Made by a program: the position numbers and the translations under genes. Below the pieces are notes generated by a model, which saw only the letters and a program-made list of their open reading frames with translations, was not told the origin of the DNA and made no database searches. From the NCBI GenBank assembly GCA_026225395.1, contig JAMFSR010000011.1:1-64000 (forward strand): 64,000 nt of DNA, in the 5' to 3' direction. This DNA comes from Granulicella sapmiensis (lineage in GTDB: Bacteria; Acidobacteriota; Terriglobia; Terriglobales; Acidobacteriaceae). This document shows positions 26,843-35,864 of this stretch, in pieces (positions within the stretch are counted from its first letter, which is position 1; each line of letters begins with the position of its first letter).

Positions 26843-27913
26843 ATGCGGCCTGCCTTCCTGCGCCTTTTTTCCGCTCTTTCGCTCGCCGGCGTCTTCGCTG
26901 CCGTTCCCAGCCTCCGCGCGCAGTGCGCTCCTTCGCCGGACGGCCCGCCGCCCGCGAGCACCGCGCCCGCCCAGGAAACCCGCAACGCCGACGCTGAAAC
27001 CCTGAACGTCAACGTCAATCTCGTCGACATTTACTTCTCCGTCCGCGATAAAGGCGGATTCATCACCAGCCTGCGCAAAGACGACTGCGGCCTGTTTGAA
27101 GACGGCAAAGAGCAGACGGTCAAGAACTTTACCCAGGAAAAGAACCTGCCGCTGACGATCGGCATCCTGCTGGATACCAGCGGCAGCCAGCAGAACGTGT
27201 TGCCATTGGAGCAGGAGTCGGGCGCGACCTTCCTGCGCAACGTGCTCACCCCAAAGGATGAGGCCTTCCTCATCTCGTTCGACGTCAATGTCGATCTGCT
27301 GGCTGACTACACCAACAACGCCCGCGAGATTAAGCGCGCCATCGACCACGCGTCCATCAACACCGCCAGTTCGTCAGCCGGTGTTCCGGGCATCGGCGGC
27401 GGCCCCATGCCGACGAGCAATCCCCGCGGAACGCTGCTTTATGACGCCGTCTACCTCGCCGCGCACGACAAGCTGCGCACCGAAGCCGGACGCAAGATCA
27501 TCGTGATGCTCACTGACGGCGGCGATCAGGGTTCACAGGAAACGCTGAAGACCGCAACCGAGGCTGCACAGAAAGCCAACGCCATCGTCTACGTCATCCT
27601 TATTGCGGACAGCGGCTTCTACGGCGGCGGCGGAATCAATCTCGGAAGCATGGGCGCGCGCGACATGGAACAGCTCGCGCACGACACCGGCGGCCGCGTG
27701 ATCAACGTCGGCCACAACGGCAAGAAGCTCGAAGAAGCCTTCGACCAGATCCAGGACGAGCTCCGCACCCAGTACCTGGTCAGCTATACGCCCGCGAACA
27801 AGACCGCCGACGGCAAGTTCCGCAAGATCAACATCGACTGCGGCAAGGGCATGAACGTGCAGGCCCGCAAGGGGTACTACGCCATCGTGGGCGGCGGCGA
27901 CGACAAGGACTAA
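26843..27913 (+). CDS. VWFA-related acidobacterial-domain protein, exported
   Basis: A 356-residue paralogue of the divergent neighbour. Signal peptide MRPAFLRLFSALSLAGVF with cleavage near LRAQ, then the family N-terminus NVNLVDIYFSVRDKGGFITSL, the MIDAS motif ILLDTSGSQ (complete D-x-S-x-S), VMLTDGGDQGSQ, and the tail TQYLVSYTPANKTADGKFRKI...ARKGYYAI. ATG 26843 follows AATAGGA and starts the signal peptide; the frame opens 13 codons earlier. Its last 4 bp overlap the 3' end of the convergent phosphodiesterase gene. Confidence 0.9.
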   Translation: MRPAFLRLFSALSLAGVFAAVPSLRAQCAPSPDGPPPASTAPAQETRNADAETLNVNVNLVDIYFSVRDKGGFITSLRKDDCGLFEDGKEQTVKNFTQEKNLPLTIGILLDTSGSQQNVLPLEQESGATFLRNVLTPKDEAFLISFDVNVDLLADYTNNAREIKRAIDHASINTASSSAGVPGIGGGPMPTSNPRGTLLYDAVYLAAHDKLRTEAGRKIIVMLTDGGDQGSQETLKTATEAAQKANAIVYVILIADSGFYGGGGINLGSMGARDMEQLAHDTGGRVINVGHNGKKLEEAFDQIQDELRTQYLVSYTPANKTADGKFRKINIDCGKGMNVQARKGYYAIVGGGDDKD

Positions 27914-29238
27914 GGCTTGATGTTGAGCGGGGTAGCTTTCGCCGCGGGCAACGTAATGTCGAGCAGTCCGGCCAGCGTCGGCGCAACCTGCAGCATGTTC
28001 ACTACCTTCAGGTCTCGTGCCTGCGCGATCCCCATGCCCTTGGCCATGAACGTCGACCGCATCTCTGGGTTCCACGGTACAAAGCCGTGCATGCCCTTGA
28101 GCGGTGAGTCGCTGATAGCATCGCCCGTCATCCCTGTGCCGGGTTCCATGCCGTCCTTGAAGTCCACAAGATAAGCAGCGGTAGGGAAGCCACCGGCCTT
28201 AACCAGTTCTTCGTGGTTCAGCACATGCGCGACTTTGTACTTAGGGTCGGCCTTCAGTGCATCGATCACCGCCGTCACCTTGCGCATCGTTGCTGCATCG
28301 TTAGGATCGCGCAGCATCACGACAGTGCTTCCGCCGGCCGGCCAGGCTTCGGCATCCCAGGAGATCACCGTCGGCTTTTTCTTGCCGCTCGCTGGCGGAC
28401 CGAGGCGAATCAACCCGGCCTGTGCAAACAGCACATTCAGGTTCATGTTGTGGTCGACGGCCTCAAAGCCGTGGTCGGAGACGATGACGATGCGTGCCGC
28501 CGGATCGACCGCCAGAGCCGCGTCTTCAATCTGCTTGATCTGCCCATCGATCTTTTCGAGCGCCGCATCGGCCTCTGCGCTAAATGGTCCATGACCATGC
28601 TCTTCTTCGTCGAGGTCCGTCAGGTGGACGAGCATCAGCGTTGGCTTCCACCTGTGGAGAATCCCAACTGATTGCCCGGTCTTCACGTCGTCTTCGTCCT
28701 GCCCCTTGGCCTGCTTTACGCCAAGCTGCGTCACGATGTCCGCCGGCACATACGCAGGGCCGGCAGGCTTGTCCGTGCGCTCGGACTGCGCACCTTCGGC
28801 GATGAGATAGTCGACCGGCGCGCCAACAGTCACGGGCCAGCCGACCGCTGCGGTCTTAAGGCCGGCCTTGTCCGCTGCCTGGTAGAGTGTCTCGACCTTA
28901 AGCCAGCTGAAGTCCCAGTACCAACGCCCCGGGTGCTCGCCAAGAGGATCGAACACGGTGTTGTCCCACACGCCATGCTCGGCCGGCGGCACGCCCGTGA
29001 TCAGCGTTGTGTGGCTCGGATAGGTCACCGTCGGCACGACGCCGATGACGCCTTCCGCGTACGTCCCGTGCGTGAGGAAGCTGCGCAGCTCCGGAATCTT
29101 CAGGCCATGCTCGGCGGCGTGCGTCACGTACTCGGGCTTCATGCCGTCCACCGAGATCACCACCAACGGCGCAGGCTTTTGTGCTGTGGCGACGATCGCC
29201 GAAAACCCAACCGCAATCACACTCAGAGCAAGACGCAT
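27910..29238 (-). CDS. Type I phosphodiesterase / nucleotide pyrophosphatase (alkaline phosphatase superfamily), exported
   Basis: A 442-residue hydrolase of the ectonucleotide pyrophosphatase type. The signal peptide is residues 1-20 (MRLALSVIAVGFSAIVATAQ). Two-metal ligands are visible: Asp in VVISVDGMKPEY, nucleophile Thr in TVTYPSHTTLITG, the Asp/His pair in HLTDLDEEEHGHGP, the Asp-His in IVIVSDHGFE, and a final His near GMHGFVPW. ATG 29238 opens the signal peptide with GGAGGT 12 bases upstream; GTG 29247 is an alternative. It follows hisA by 69 bp on the same strand and might be the tail of that transcript. Confidence 0.9.
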   Translation of the reverse strand: MRLALSVIAVGFSAIVATAQKPAPLVVISVDGMKPEYVTHAAEHGLKIPELRSFLTHGTYAEGVIGVVPTVTYPSHTTLITGVPPAEHGVWDNTVFDPLGEHPGRWYWDFSWLKVETLYQAADKAGLKTAAVGWPVTVGAPVDYLIAEGAQSERTDKPAGPAYVPADIVTQLGVKQAKGQDEDDVKTGQSVGILHRWKPTLMLVHLTDLDEEEHGHGPFSAEADAALEKIDGQIKQIEDAALAVDPAARIVIVSDHGFEAVDHNMNLNVLFAQAGLIRLGPPASGKKKPTVISWDAEAWPAGGSTVVMLRDPNDAATMRKVTAVIDALKADPKYKVAHVLNHEELVKAGGFPTAAYLVDFKDGMEPGTGMTGDAISDSPLKGMHGFVPWNPEMRSTFMAKGMGIAQARDLKVVNMLQVAPTLAGLLDITLPAAKATPLNIKP

Positions 29239-29307
29239 TGACCGCACACTACCTCCGGAAACTGTTTCGTCGATTGTCGCCTACACATGCTTACAGCACG
29301 ATGAATG

Positions 29308-29982
29308 CTACGCGTCCATCGCGCCCGAGTATACCGCCATGCCTGCCACGGCATCGACGCCCATAGCATCGAGAGCGTCCACTTCAGCCTGCTCCCTAAT
29401 CCCTCCGGCAACGATGAGTTGCCGGCCCGTTGTAGCCCGCAGGATCGCCGCGACATCCATCGGAAAGCCCTGCATCGTGCCTTCGGTATCGACGTGCGTG
29501 TAGAGAAACGCCGAGCAGTAGTCTTCGAGCCACGTCACGGCTTCTTCAGGTGTCAAGTCGACAGAATCCTTCCATCCCTTCACCGCAACCTTGCCGTTTT
29601 TTGTATCGACTGAAAAGCAAAGCGCATCCTCGCCCAGCGCCTTTTGCAACCCAGCGGCGAACGTCTTGTTCACGCCGTCCGCGCCAAACAGCGACGATCC
29701 ATAGATCACACGCTTCGCTCCTGCATCGAGCAACCGCTGCCCATCCTCCGCGTTCTTCAAGCCGCCTCCCACCTGGCACGGCAGCCGCCCGCAAACCATC
29801 TCGATCAGCTCGCGATTGTCCCCTTGCCGCATGGCTGCATCGAGGTCGATCAGCTGCACCAGCGGATACTTGGAGAAGCGGTTGATCCAGTAATCGAAGT
29901 CATCAAATGACAACTTCAGCTTCTCGCCCTGCACCAACTGCACAATCTTCCCGCCCATCAAATCAATCGAAGGAATCAACAT
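29308..29982 (-). CDS. hisA: 1-(5-phosphoribosyl)-5-[(5-phosphoribosylamino)methylideneamino]imidazole-4-carboxamide isomerase
   Basis: A 224-residue TIM barrel catalysing the ProFAR to PRFAR isomerisation in histidine synthesis. The start MLIPSIDLMGGKIVQLVQG with the catalytic Asp, LIDLDAA, CQVGGGL, GSSLFG, the second Asp region HVDTEGTMQG and IVAGGI fit HisA. It is a little shorter (224) than the usual ~240. Last gene of the his operon, separated from hisF by 147 bp containing a dispersed repeat. Confidence 0.93.
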   Translation of the reverse strand: MLIPSIDLMGGKIVQLVQGEKLKLSFDDFDYWINRFSKYPLVQLIDLDAAMRQGDNRELIEMVCGRLPCQVGGGLKNAEDGQRLLDAGAKRVIYGSSLFGADGVNKTFAAGLQKALGEDALCFSVDTKNGKVAVKGWKDSVDLTPEEAVTWLEDYCSAFLYTHVDTEGTMQGFPMDVAAILRATTGRQLIVAGGIREQAEVDALDAMGVDAVAGMAVYSGAMDA

Positions 29983-29989
29983 CGTCTTT

Positions 29990-30061
29990 TGCTCTTGCCT
30001 TTCTTTCTTTCCATTCCGAGCAACGCGAGGAACCTGCTTTCTCCCGTTGTTGCCGTTGCTT
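29990..30061. repeat. Dispersed repeat, family A, copy between hisF and hisA
   Basis: A 72-nt unit that matches 30959-31030 with two mismatches. Its core reads CATTCCGAGCAACGCGAGG followed by AACCTGCTTTCTCCCG. It ends immediately upstream of the hisA start (about 8 nt), so it occupies the hisA ribosome-binding region. Just beyond it, at about 30089-30111, a GGCTTTAGCCCTTTAGCCCC motif is related to the repeat at the window's right end. Confidence 0.85.
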
Positions 30062-30129
30062 TTCGTTCATGCTGCGACGGGAGGTAGTGCAGGCTTTAGC
30101 CCTTTAGCCCCGAGACCAGCCTACCCGCT

Positions 30130-30900
30130 TCAACACGGCAAACGCATCGCAACACCCGCTGCCGAAACCTCAGCCTTCAACGCCCTCGAGTCCGTTACGC
30201 CAAAGTGAAAGATGCTCGCCGCAAGCGCCGCATCGGCTTTGCCGCTCAAAAAGACCTCCGCGAAATGCGCCGCACTACCCGCGCCGCCTGAAGCAATCAC
30301 GGGAATCTGCACCGCCTCACTCACCGCCCGCGTCAACTCGCAGTCGAAACCATTCCGCATGCCGTCCGTATCCATTGAAGTCAACAAAATCTCGCCTGCC
30401 CCCCGCTGTTCCGCCTCGCGAGCCCACTCCACCACGCGCAAACCCGTAGCCTTACGTCCGCCGCTCACGTACACCTCGGCATCACTCACGCCACCCGGCC
30501 CGCGTCGCGCATCGATGGCGACGATTACCGCCTGTGCGCCAAAGCTACTGCCAATCTCTCCAATCAGCTCCGGCCTTGCAATAGCCGACGAGTTGATCGA
30601 CACCTTATCCGCGCCCGCATCAAACACCGCCGCTGCGTCCTCCGCCGAGCGAATTCCTCCGCCTACGGTGAACGGCACAAACAGCTTCTCCGCCGTGCGC
30701 TTTACCGTATCGAGCAATGTCCCGCGGCCTTCATGCGTCGCCGTGATGTCGAGCAGCACAATCTCATCCGCACCGGCGCGCGCGTGACGATGCGCCAACT
30801 CTGCGGGATCGCCCGCATCGACGATATCGACAAACTGTATGCCCTTCACCACGCGGCCGCCGCGTACATCGAGGCAGGCGATAATCCGTTTCGTCAGCAA
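30130..30900 (-). CDS. hisF: Imidazole glycerol phosphate synthase, cyclase subunit
   Basis: A 256-residue TIM barrel that, with the HisH glutaminase, converts PRFAR plus ammonia to IGP and AICAR. The start is TTG 30900: the product then begins exactly as HisF does ([19 protein letters not shown]). Catalytic Asp in ACLDV and the second in [15 protein letters not shown], with TVGGGIRS and IASGGAG phosphate loops. In the operon it follows hisH by 145 bp, a gap largely filled by repeat sequence. Confidence 0.96.
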   Translation of the reverse strand: MLTKRIIACLDVRGGRVVKGIQFVDIVDAGDPAELAHRHARAGADEIVLLDITATHEGRGTLLDTVKRTAEKLFVPFTVGGGIRSAEDAAAVFDAGADKVSINSSAIARPELIGEIGSSFGAQAVIVAIDARRGPGGVSDAEVYVSGGRKATGLRVVEWAREAEQRGAGEILLTSMDTDGMRNGFDCELTRAVSEAVQIPVIASGGAGSAAHFAEVFLSGKADAALAASIFHFGVTDSRALKAEVSAAGVAMRLPC

Positions 30901-30958
30901 ATTGTCACACCCTTATGGATTGTCATCCTGAGCGCAGCGAAAGATATGCTTCTGTCGT

Positions 30959-31030
30959 TGCTCTTGCTTTTCTTTCTTTCCATTCCGAGCAACGCGAGGA
31001 ACCTGCTTTCTCCCGTTGTTGCTGTTGCTT
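30959..31030. repeat. Dispersed repeat, family A, copy between hisH and hisF
   Basis: The same 72-nt unit as 29990-30061 in the same orientation. On its left (about 30919-30946) lies a second, shorter family-A word, GTCATCCTGAGCGCAGCGA, making a composite. It lies between the hisH stop (31046) and the hisF start (30900), inside a transcript that reads through it, so the his mRNA carries both copies. Confidence 0.85.
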
Positions 31031-31045
31031 GTTTTAGCGGTTCAC

Positions 31046-31657
31046 CTACAACTCCAAGAAGTTCTTCAACACCTTCAACCCCGTCTCCGCGCTCTTCTCC
31101 GGATGAAACTGCACGCCCATCACATTCCCGCGCTCCACGGCTCCTGTAAACGCGCCGCCATACAAAGTGGCAGCGGCAGTATCAGCCGAAACTGGCGCAC
31201 GCCATGAGTGCGTGTAGTACACAAAGCTCCCCGGCCCGACGCCCTGCAACAATCGAGAATCACCGCGGACTTCCTCAAGTGAGTTCCAGCCAACATGCGG
31301 TGACTTCAACTCCGCGCCTTCAAACACGGCAGGGAAGCGCTCACACTGTCCCGAGAAATGCCCAAGGCCCTTTGTGTCCGGTGCCTCGGTCGAGCCTTCA
31401 TATAGCCACTGCAACCCGACGCAAATCCCCAGGAACGGCGTGCCCTTCGCGACACCTTCACGCGTAGCCTGGGTCAACCCCAAATCCTCAAGCAACTGCG
31501 TCGACTGAAAATGCCCCACCCCCGGCAGCACGATCTTATCGGCTCGCAACACTTCTTCAGCAGACTGCGTTACGACGACATCGTCCGCCCCAAGAAAGCG
31601 CAACGCCTTCACGACGCTCGTCAGATTCCCCGCTTTGTAGTCGATGACCGCGATCAT
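31046..31657 (-). CDS. hisH: Imidazole glycerol phosphate synthase, glutamine amidotransferase subunit
   Basis: A 203-residue class I glutaminase that feeds ammonia to HisF. The nucleophile Cys is in PFLGICVGLQWL, the His/Glu of the triad in GVQFHPEKS near the end, and the N-terminus IAVIDYKAGNLTSVVKAL is typical. Its start overlaps the stop of the upstream small membrane-protein gene by 4 nt (ATGA). Confidence 0.96.
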   Translation of the reverse strand: MIAVIDYKAGNLTSVVKALRFLGADDVVVTQSAEEVLRADKIVLPGVGHFQSTQLLEDLGLTQATREGVAKGTPFLGICVGLQWLYEGSTEAPDTKGLGHFSGQCERFPAVFEGAELKSPHVGWNSLEEVRGDSRLLQGVGPGSFVYYTHSWRAPVSADTAAATLYGGAFTGAVERGNVMGVQFHPEKSAETGLKVLKNFLEL

Positions 31658-31959
31658 GCTCCACCCAAGAGGCTTCCAAATAGCAATAAGTTCACGACGC
31701 TAAACGTAATGCCAACTGCACGCTTTTTGTCTCTGGCGAAGCATGACGATATAAGAGTGACAATCGACGTCATGGCTGCTGAAACGACCATCCTGATCGG
31801 CAGCCACGGATGACTTGTAAACATCCAGTCCCAACTTGTCTTGGCATTGGCCGAGAGAATCAGTCCTAAAGCCGCTGACCCAAGCGCAAAACACGCGACA
31901 GAGCAGCATACGCTCACAGTTCCCACGGTCGTCCGCCAATCTCGTGATGTACCGGTCAT
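31654..31959 (-). CDS. Small membrane protein inside the his operon, unknown
   Basis: A 101-residue protein with about three hydrophobic segments (residues 13-35, 50-67 and 80-98). I chose ATG 31959 because GGAGGG lies nine bases upstream; the open frame extends 56 codons further, into DUF2164 sequence. The stop overlaps the hisH start by 4 nt, so it is translationally coupled to hisH. No family recognised and no evident link to histidine synthesis. Confidence 0.6.
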   Translation of the reverse strand: MTGTSRDWRTTVGTVSVCCSVACFALGSAALGLILSANAKTSWDWMFTSHPWLPIRMVVSAAMTSIVTLISSCFARDKKRAVGITFSVVNLLLFGSLLGGA

Positions 31960-31987
31960 TGAAGAAGTCCCTCCGGTGAACGTTCTC

Positions 31988-32260
31988 TCACTTCGGCTTA
32001 CGCTTCGCCGCAACCCTCGGCCAATACTGAAACTCATCCACATAAAGCTCGCCGCTAAGATCATCCACTCGCCGCAGCATCTGCGCCTGTGAATCTGCAA
32101 TAGCCTTGTTGTAAATCGCAGGCCCAATCTCTTCGACGAAGAAGTTCAGCAACAACCCAGCAGGTAGCTCTCCAATCATCTCCGGCATATTCACCTCGAA
32201 GTACTTCTGAATCGAAGCGACAGCATCCTTCTGCGCCTGCGTGGAAAGCTCAATCTTCAC
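31988..32260 (-). CDS. DUF2164 family protein
   Basis: A 90-residue protein starting [20 protein letters not shown] (GTG start at 32260, overlapping the hisB stop as GTGA). The pattern [42 protein letters not shown] over its length is that of DUF2164, a family of small helical proteins without known function. Here it sits between hisB and a small membrane protein and is coupled to hisB translation. Call by pattern; alternatives not seen. Confidence 0.82.
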   Translation of the reverse strand: MKIELSTQAQKDAVASIQKYFEVNMPEMIGELPAGLLLNFFVEEIGPAIYNKAIADSQAQMLRRVDDLSGELYVDEFQYWPRVAAKRKPK

Positions 32261-32895
32261 AACAACCCTTTCGTGCTCGGCAGCAACTCACGCATCCTCT
32301 CATCACGGCTGCAGGCTCCACGCATCGCGCGCGCAAACGCTTTGAAGATTGCCTCAATCTTGTGATGGTTGTTACGCCCGTACATGATCTTCACATGCAC
32401 ATTGGCTTTCGCGCCTCGCGCAAAGCCGTCGAAGAAGTCCGGCACCAGCTCCGTTATGAGATCGCCCACAACAGGCGTGGTCAGCTGATCGTCCACAACG
32501 CAAGCCACGCGTCCTGACAAGTCCACCGCACACACTGCAAGCGACTCATCCATCGTCATCACAAAGTACCCGGCGCGCAGAATGCCGCGCTTGTCGCCAA
32601 GTGCCTCCGCAAACGCCTCACCCAGCGCAATACCGACATCCTCCACCGTGTGGTGCTGATCGACATCGAGATCGCCGACGCACTTCAGCGTGAGATCAAA
32701 ACCGCCGTGCTTGGCAAAGCTTTCCAGCATGTGGTCGAAGAACCGGATACCCGTGCTCACGGTGTACTGCCCCGTGCCATCGACGTTCAGCCGCAACGAG
32801 ATCTTCGTCTCCAGTGTGTTGCGCTCCACAGTGCCAATACGCGCCTCGCCGACAGGCTCGTTCGTTGTTCCAACTTCCTGCACAAGATCACTCAT
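32257..32895 (-). CDS. hisB: Imidazoleglycerol-phosphate dehydratase
   Basis: A 212-residue monofunctional IGPD, converting IGP to imidazole-acetol phosphate. Mn ligand motifs are present in duplicate: FFDHMLESF and [10 protein letters not shown], then the second-half counterparts around FFDGFARGA and [16 protein letters not shown]. No histidinol-phosphatase domain, so hisN must be elsewhere. ATG 32895 has AGGAGA upstream and overlaps the hisC stop by 8 bp. Confidence 0.96.
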   Translation of the reverse strand: MSDLVQEVGTTNEPVGEARIGTVERNTLETKISLRLNVDGTGQYTVSTGIRFFDHMLESFAKHGGFDLTLKCVGDLDVDQHHTVEDVGIALGEAFAEALGDKRGILRAGYFVMTMDESLAVCAVDLSGRVACVVDDQLTTPVVGDLITELVPDFFDGFARGAKANVHVKIMYGRNNHHKIEAIFKAFARAMRGACSRDERMRELLPSTKGLL

Positions 32896-34129
32896 AGTCA
32901 CGTTCTCCTCTGGCCGCCTTGCCTTGTGCGAGCACGCTCTCGGCCGGCGTCCATCCAATCTCTTTCAAGCTTGCACGCAACCCATCCAGCCCGCGCGTCA
33001 CCTGCTCTTCCACGCCCACGGTAATGCGCACATAGCCATCACACCCGGGATCTGTCGAGCGGTCGCGCAGCAGAACACCCTTCGCCCGCATTACGTCGCA
33101 AAGCTGCTTGTGCTTTTTGCCGATGTCCATCAGCACAAAGTTCGCCGCCGATGGCCACGAGCGCACGCCTAGTTCCTTCAGCGCCGCCGCCACTCGCTCA
33201 CGCCCTATGCGAATCTGTTCTACATACCATTGCAGATAGGTGTCATCGGCCAACGCTTCCGGCAACACTGCCAGAGCCACGCCGTTCACGTTGTAGGGCG
33301 AGCTCACCTTCTTCAGGAATCCAATCAGGCGAGCGTCGCCCGCTACCATGCCGACGCGAAGGTTCGCCAGCCCGTACGCTTTAGAGAAAGTCCTCGCAAC
33401 GATCAGGTTCGGCACATTGCCCACGTCGCCCATCGTTGTGTCGCCATGGAAGTGAAAGTACGCTTCATCCACCATCAACACGGCTTGTGGCGCAGCTTTC
33501 GCAATCGCCAGCAAATGTTCACGGCTTACCGTCGTCCCCGTCGGATTATTCGGCGAAGCCACAATGATCAGCTTCGTCTTCGGTGTGATCGCAGCCATGA
33601 ACCGCTCAAACGGAAACTCCAGCGAGTCATCCGCCTGCACACGCTTCAATCCCGGCGTCATCATCATGATTGACACGTCATACATGAAGAACGTCGGCGT
33701 ACAGATCAGCGCCTCATCGCCGTCCTCCAAAAACGCGCAGGCCATCAGGTGGATCGCCTCATCCACGCCATTGGTCAGCAACACCTGGTCCACATTCAGC
33801 CCAAACTTCGCCGCGACGATACGCTCCACCGGCTGACGCTCGGGATAAATCGTCAATCCCTCAGCCGTCAGCGATTGCAGCTTCGCAAACACCTTCGGGC
33901 TCGGCGCCACGGTGTTCTCGTTGAAGTCCAGCCGCAACGCATCGCGCCCGGCGAGCGGCGGATGATACTCCGGCATGGCGAGCACAGCGCGTCGCGGTTC
34001 CACTTGTGTCGCCGCCGGCAGATGGCTCAAGCTATGCAGCAGCTCATCCTCGAACGGTCCGCCCTCGGCACGGAGTTCATCCAGCAAAGATTTAGGAATT
34101 CCAGCAGCAAGTTTTGAAGCAACACTCAT
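32888..34129 (-). CDS. hisC: Histidinol-phosphate aminotransferase
   Basis: A 413-residue class I/II PLP aminotransferase. The substrate-binding start of the family fold is [14 protein letters not shown] at about residue 66, so the N-terminus is about 55 residues longer than usual His[12 protein letters not shown] and VDEAYFHF are present, and the PLP Lys is in [16 protein letters not shown]. The extension ([17 protein letters not shown]...) shows no obvious domain. The start overlaps the hisD stop by 4 nt. An internal start nearer the fold cannot be excluded. Confidence 0.93.
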   Translation of the reverse strand: MSVASKLAAGIPKSLLDELRAEGGPFEDELLHSLSHLPAATQVEPRRAVLAMPEYHPPLAGRDALRLDFNENTVAPSPKVFAKLQSLTAEGLTIYPERQPVERIVAAKFGLNVDQVLLTNGVDEAIHLMACAFLEDGDEALICTPTFFMYDVSIMMMTPGLKRVQADDSLEFPFERFMAAITPKTKLIIVASPNNPTGTTVSREHLLAIAKAAPQAVLMVDEAYFHFHGDTTMGDVGNVPNLIVARTFSKAYGLANLRVGMVAGDARLIGFLKKVSSPYNVNGVALAVLPEALADDTYLQWYVEQIRIGRERVAAALKELGVRSWPSAANFVLMDIGKKHKQLCDVMRAKGVLLRDRSTDPGCDGYVRITVGVEEQVTRGLDGLRASLKEIGWTPAESVLAQGKAARGERDYE

Positions 34130-35385
34130 CGCATCCTCACGCGCACGCTCTCGGCGTGGCCTTTCAGTCCCTCAGCTTCAGCCAGCGCAATCGTATGCGG
34201 CCCGACCTCGCGCAGCGCATCGAGCGTGTACTGCTGCACCGTAATCACCTTCACAAAGTCCAGCACGCTAAGCCCGCCACGCATGCGCCCATTGCGTCCC
34301 GTTGGCAGCACATGGTTTGGCCCGCTGATATAGTCGCCCATCGACTGCGGCGAGTGATGCCCTACGAACACAGAGCCGGCATTCTTCACCCAGCGCAAAT
34401 CGCTGCCAGCGTCTACGGTGAGATGCTCGGGCGCCAACCGATTCGTCAACTCCCGCGCCGCCTCAACCGTCTCCGTCACAAAGCAGAAGCCCCGCGCTGC
34501 CACCGACTCCTGCGCGATCGCATTGCCAATGGCTTGACGTTTCACCTCAAGCGCGACGGCTTCAGCAAGTTCCTGCTTGGTTGTGATTAACACGGCCAGC
34601 GTCTCGGGGTCATGTTCCGCCTGCGCCACGAGATCAGCCGCAATCCCTTCCGGGTCCCCGCTCTCACTCGTCACAACAATCTCTGTCGGCCCAGCAGGCA
34701 TATCGATGCCGGTCTCCTGGCTCACCGCGATCTTCGCCGCGGTCACATAAATATTTCCGGGCCCAACAATCTTGTCGACGGGCCCGATCGTCGCCGTCCC
34801 ATAAGCCATTGCGCCAACCGCCTGCGCGCCGCCTATGCGATAGAACTCCGTCACCCCAGCAAGATAAGCGGCAGCCATCGTCTCGCGCACCGGCTTCGGG
34901 CTGCACACCACAATCCGCTCCACACCGGCCACCTGCGCCGGCGTCACCGTCATCAACAGCGTCGAAGGCAACGGATAACGCCCACCCGGCACATAGCAAC
35001 CCACCGAGCTCAACGGACGGACTATCTGCCCGACTTCCATACCTTCCGCAGGGCGAAAACTCCACGCCCGCGGCAGCTGCTTCTCGGCAAACGCGCGAAT
35101 ATTCGCCTGCGCCAGCCGCATCGCGGCCTTCAGCTCTTCGCTGGTTCCTTCCCAGGCTTCGAGCATCTCTTCGCGACTCACCAGCAAAGCATCGGCATCG
35201 CCCAGGCCATCAAAGCGTGCCGAATACTGCCGCACCGCCTCGTCACCGCGCCCACGCACATCTTCAAGAATCCCGCGCACGACGCCATCGACCTTCGCCG
35301 TATTCGTCGCGCCGCGCTGCTCCAGCTCGCGTATCGCAGCCAGGCCCGCCGCGCCGTTCTCGCCGAACGTCTTCAGAATCCTCAT
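34126..35385 (-). CDS. hisD: Histidinol dehydrogenase
   Basis: A 419-residue Zn enzyme oxidising histidinol to histidine in two NAD-linked steps. Motifs: YVPGGRYPLPSTLLM (NAD), GGAQAVGAMAYGT, VGPGNIYVTAAK, DMPAGPTEI, AQAEHDPETLA (Zn/active His), NRLAPEHLTVD, and SVFVGHHSPQSMGDYISGPNHVLPT. Its start overlaps the stop of the upstream small gene by 4 nt. Length is normal. Confidence 0.97.
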   Translation of the reverse strand: MRILKTFGENGAAGLAAIRELEQRGATNTAKVDGVVRGILEDVRGRGDEAVRQYSARFDGLGDADALLVSREEMLEAWEGTSEELKAAMRLAQANIRAFAEKQLPRAWSFRPAEGMEVGQIVRPLSSVGCYVPGGRYPLPSTLLMTVTPAQVAGVERIVVCSPKPVRETMAAAYLAGVTEFYRIGGAQAVGAMAYGTATIGPVDKIVGPGNIYVTAAKIAVSQETGIDMPAGPTEIVVTSESGDPEGIAADLVAQAEHDPETLAVLITTKQELAEAVALEVKRQAIGNAIAQESVAARGFCFVTETVEAARELTNRLAPEHLTVDAGSDLRWVKNAGSVFVGHHSPQSMGDYISGPNHVLPTGRNGRMRGGLSVLDFVKVITVQQYTLDALREVGPHTIALAEAEGLKGHAESVRVRMR

Positions 35386-35846
35386 GCTGCCCCTTTGCGC
35401 CCGCCACGCCGCTGTCCGCCAATGCGCGGCCCACTGCCCGGCGCCTGCACGCCACGGCCCGTCTGCATCATCCGCCGCTCGCGCCGCGGACCGGTGTGAA
35501 CGACCCGCTTCATGGCCTGCTCACTCGCCGGAACGACCCGCTTTGGGTCCTTCGGATCGATCACAACGCACAAGCGTGTCCCCGCTTCGATCGTCTGCCC
35601 CGGCGCGATGCGAGTACGCAGTTTGACCTCGCGGGCGGCCTTGTCCGGCTCCTGGATCCACATCGTGATCTTCACCATCTCGGAGATCTTGCCGAACACC
35701 TTCACCGGCTCCATCGCGATAACGGTCGCATACACGACCAGGCCTTCGCGGTCGGTCTTCTGCTGACGCCAGCGCTGAAAGAAATACATCGCAATCGGAA
35801 TCGAAATCGCTACAACGACAACAGCTATCCAGATAATCGCTTTCAT
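35382..35846 (-). CDS. Single-pass membrane protein inside the his operon, unknown
   Basis: A 154-residue protein with an N-terminal TM helix (residues 4-22, IIWIAVVVVAISIPIAMYFF). A beta-rich domain of about 80 residues follows (VVYATVIAMEP, MVKITMWIQEPDK, IAPGQTIEAGTRLCVVIDPKDP). The tail, from about residue 115, is very Arg/Gly-rich and unfolded-looking. The middle looks like a small OB- or SH3-type barrel, but I recognise no family. It sits between hisG (18 bp away) and hisD (4-nt overlap), so it is made with the pathway enzymes; the role is unknown. Confidence 0.7.
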   Translation of the reverse strand: MKAIIWIAVVVVAISIPIAMYFFQRWRQQKTDREGLVVYATVIAMEPVKVFGKISEMVKITMWIQEPDKAAREVKLRTRIAPGQTIEAGTRLCVVIDPKDPKRVVPASEQAMKRVVHTGPRRERRMMQTGRGVQAPGSGPRIGGQRRGGRKGAA

Positions 35847-35864
35847 CTATTTCCTCGCATGTTC

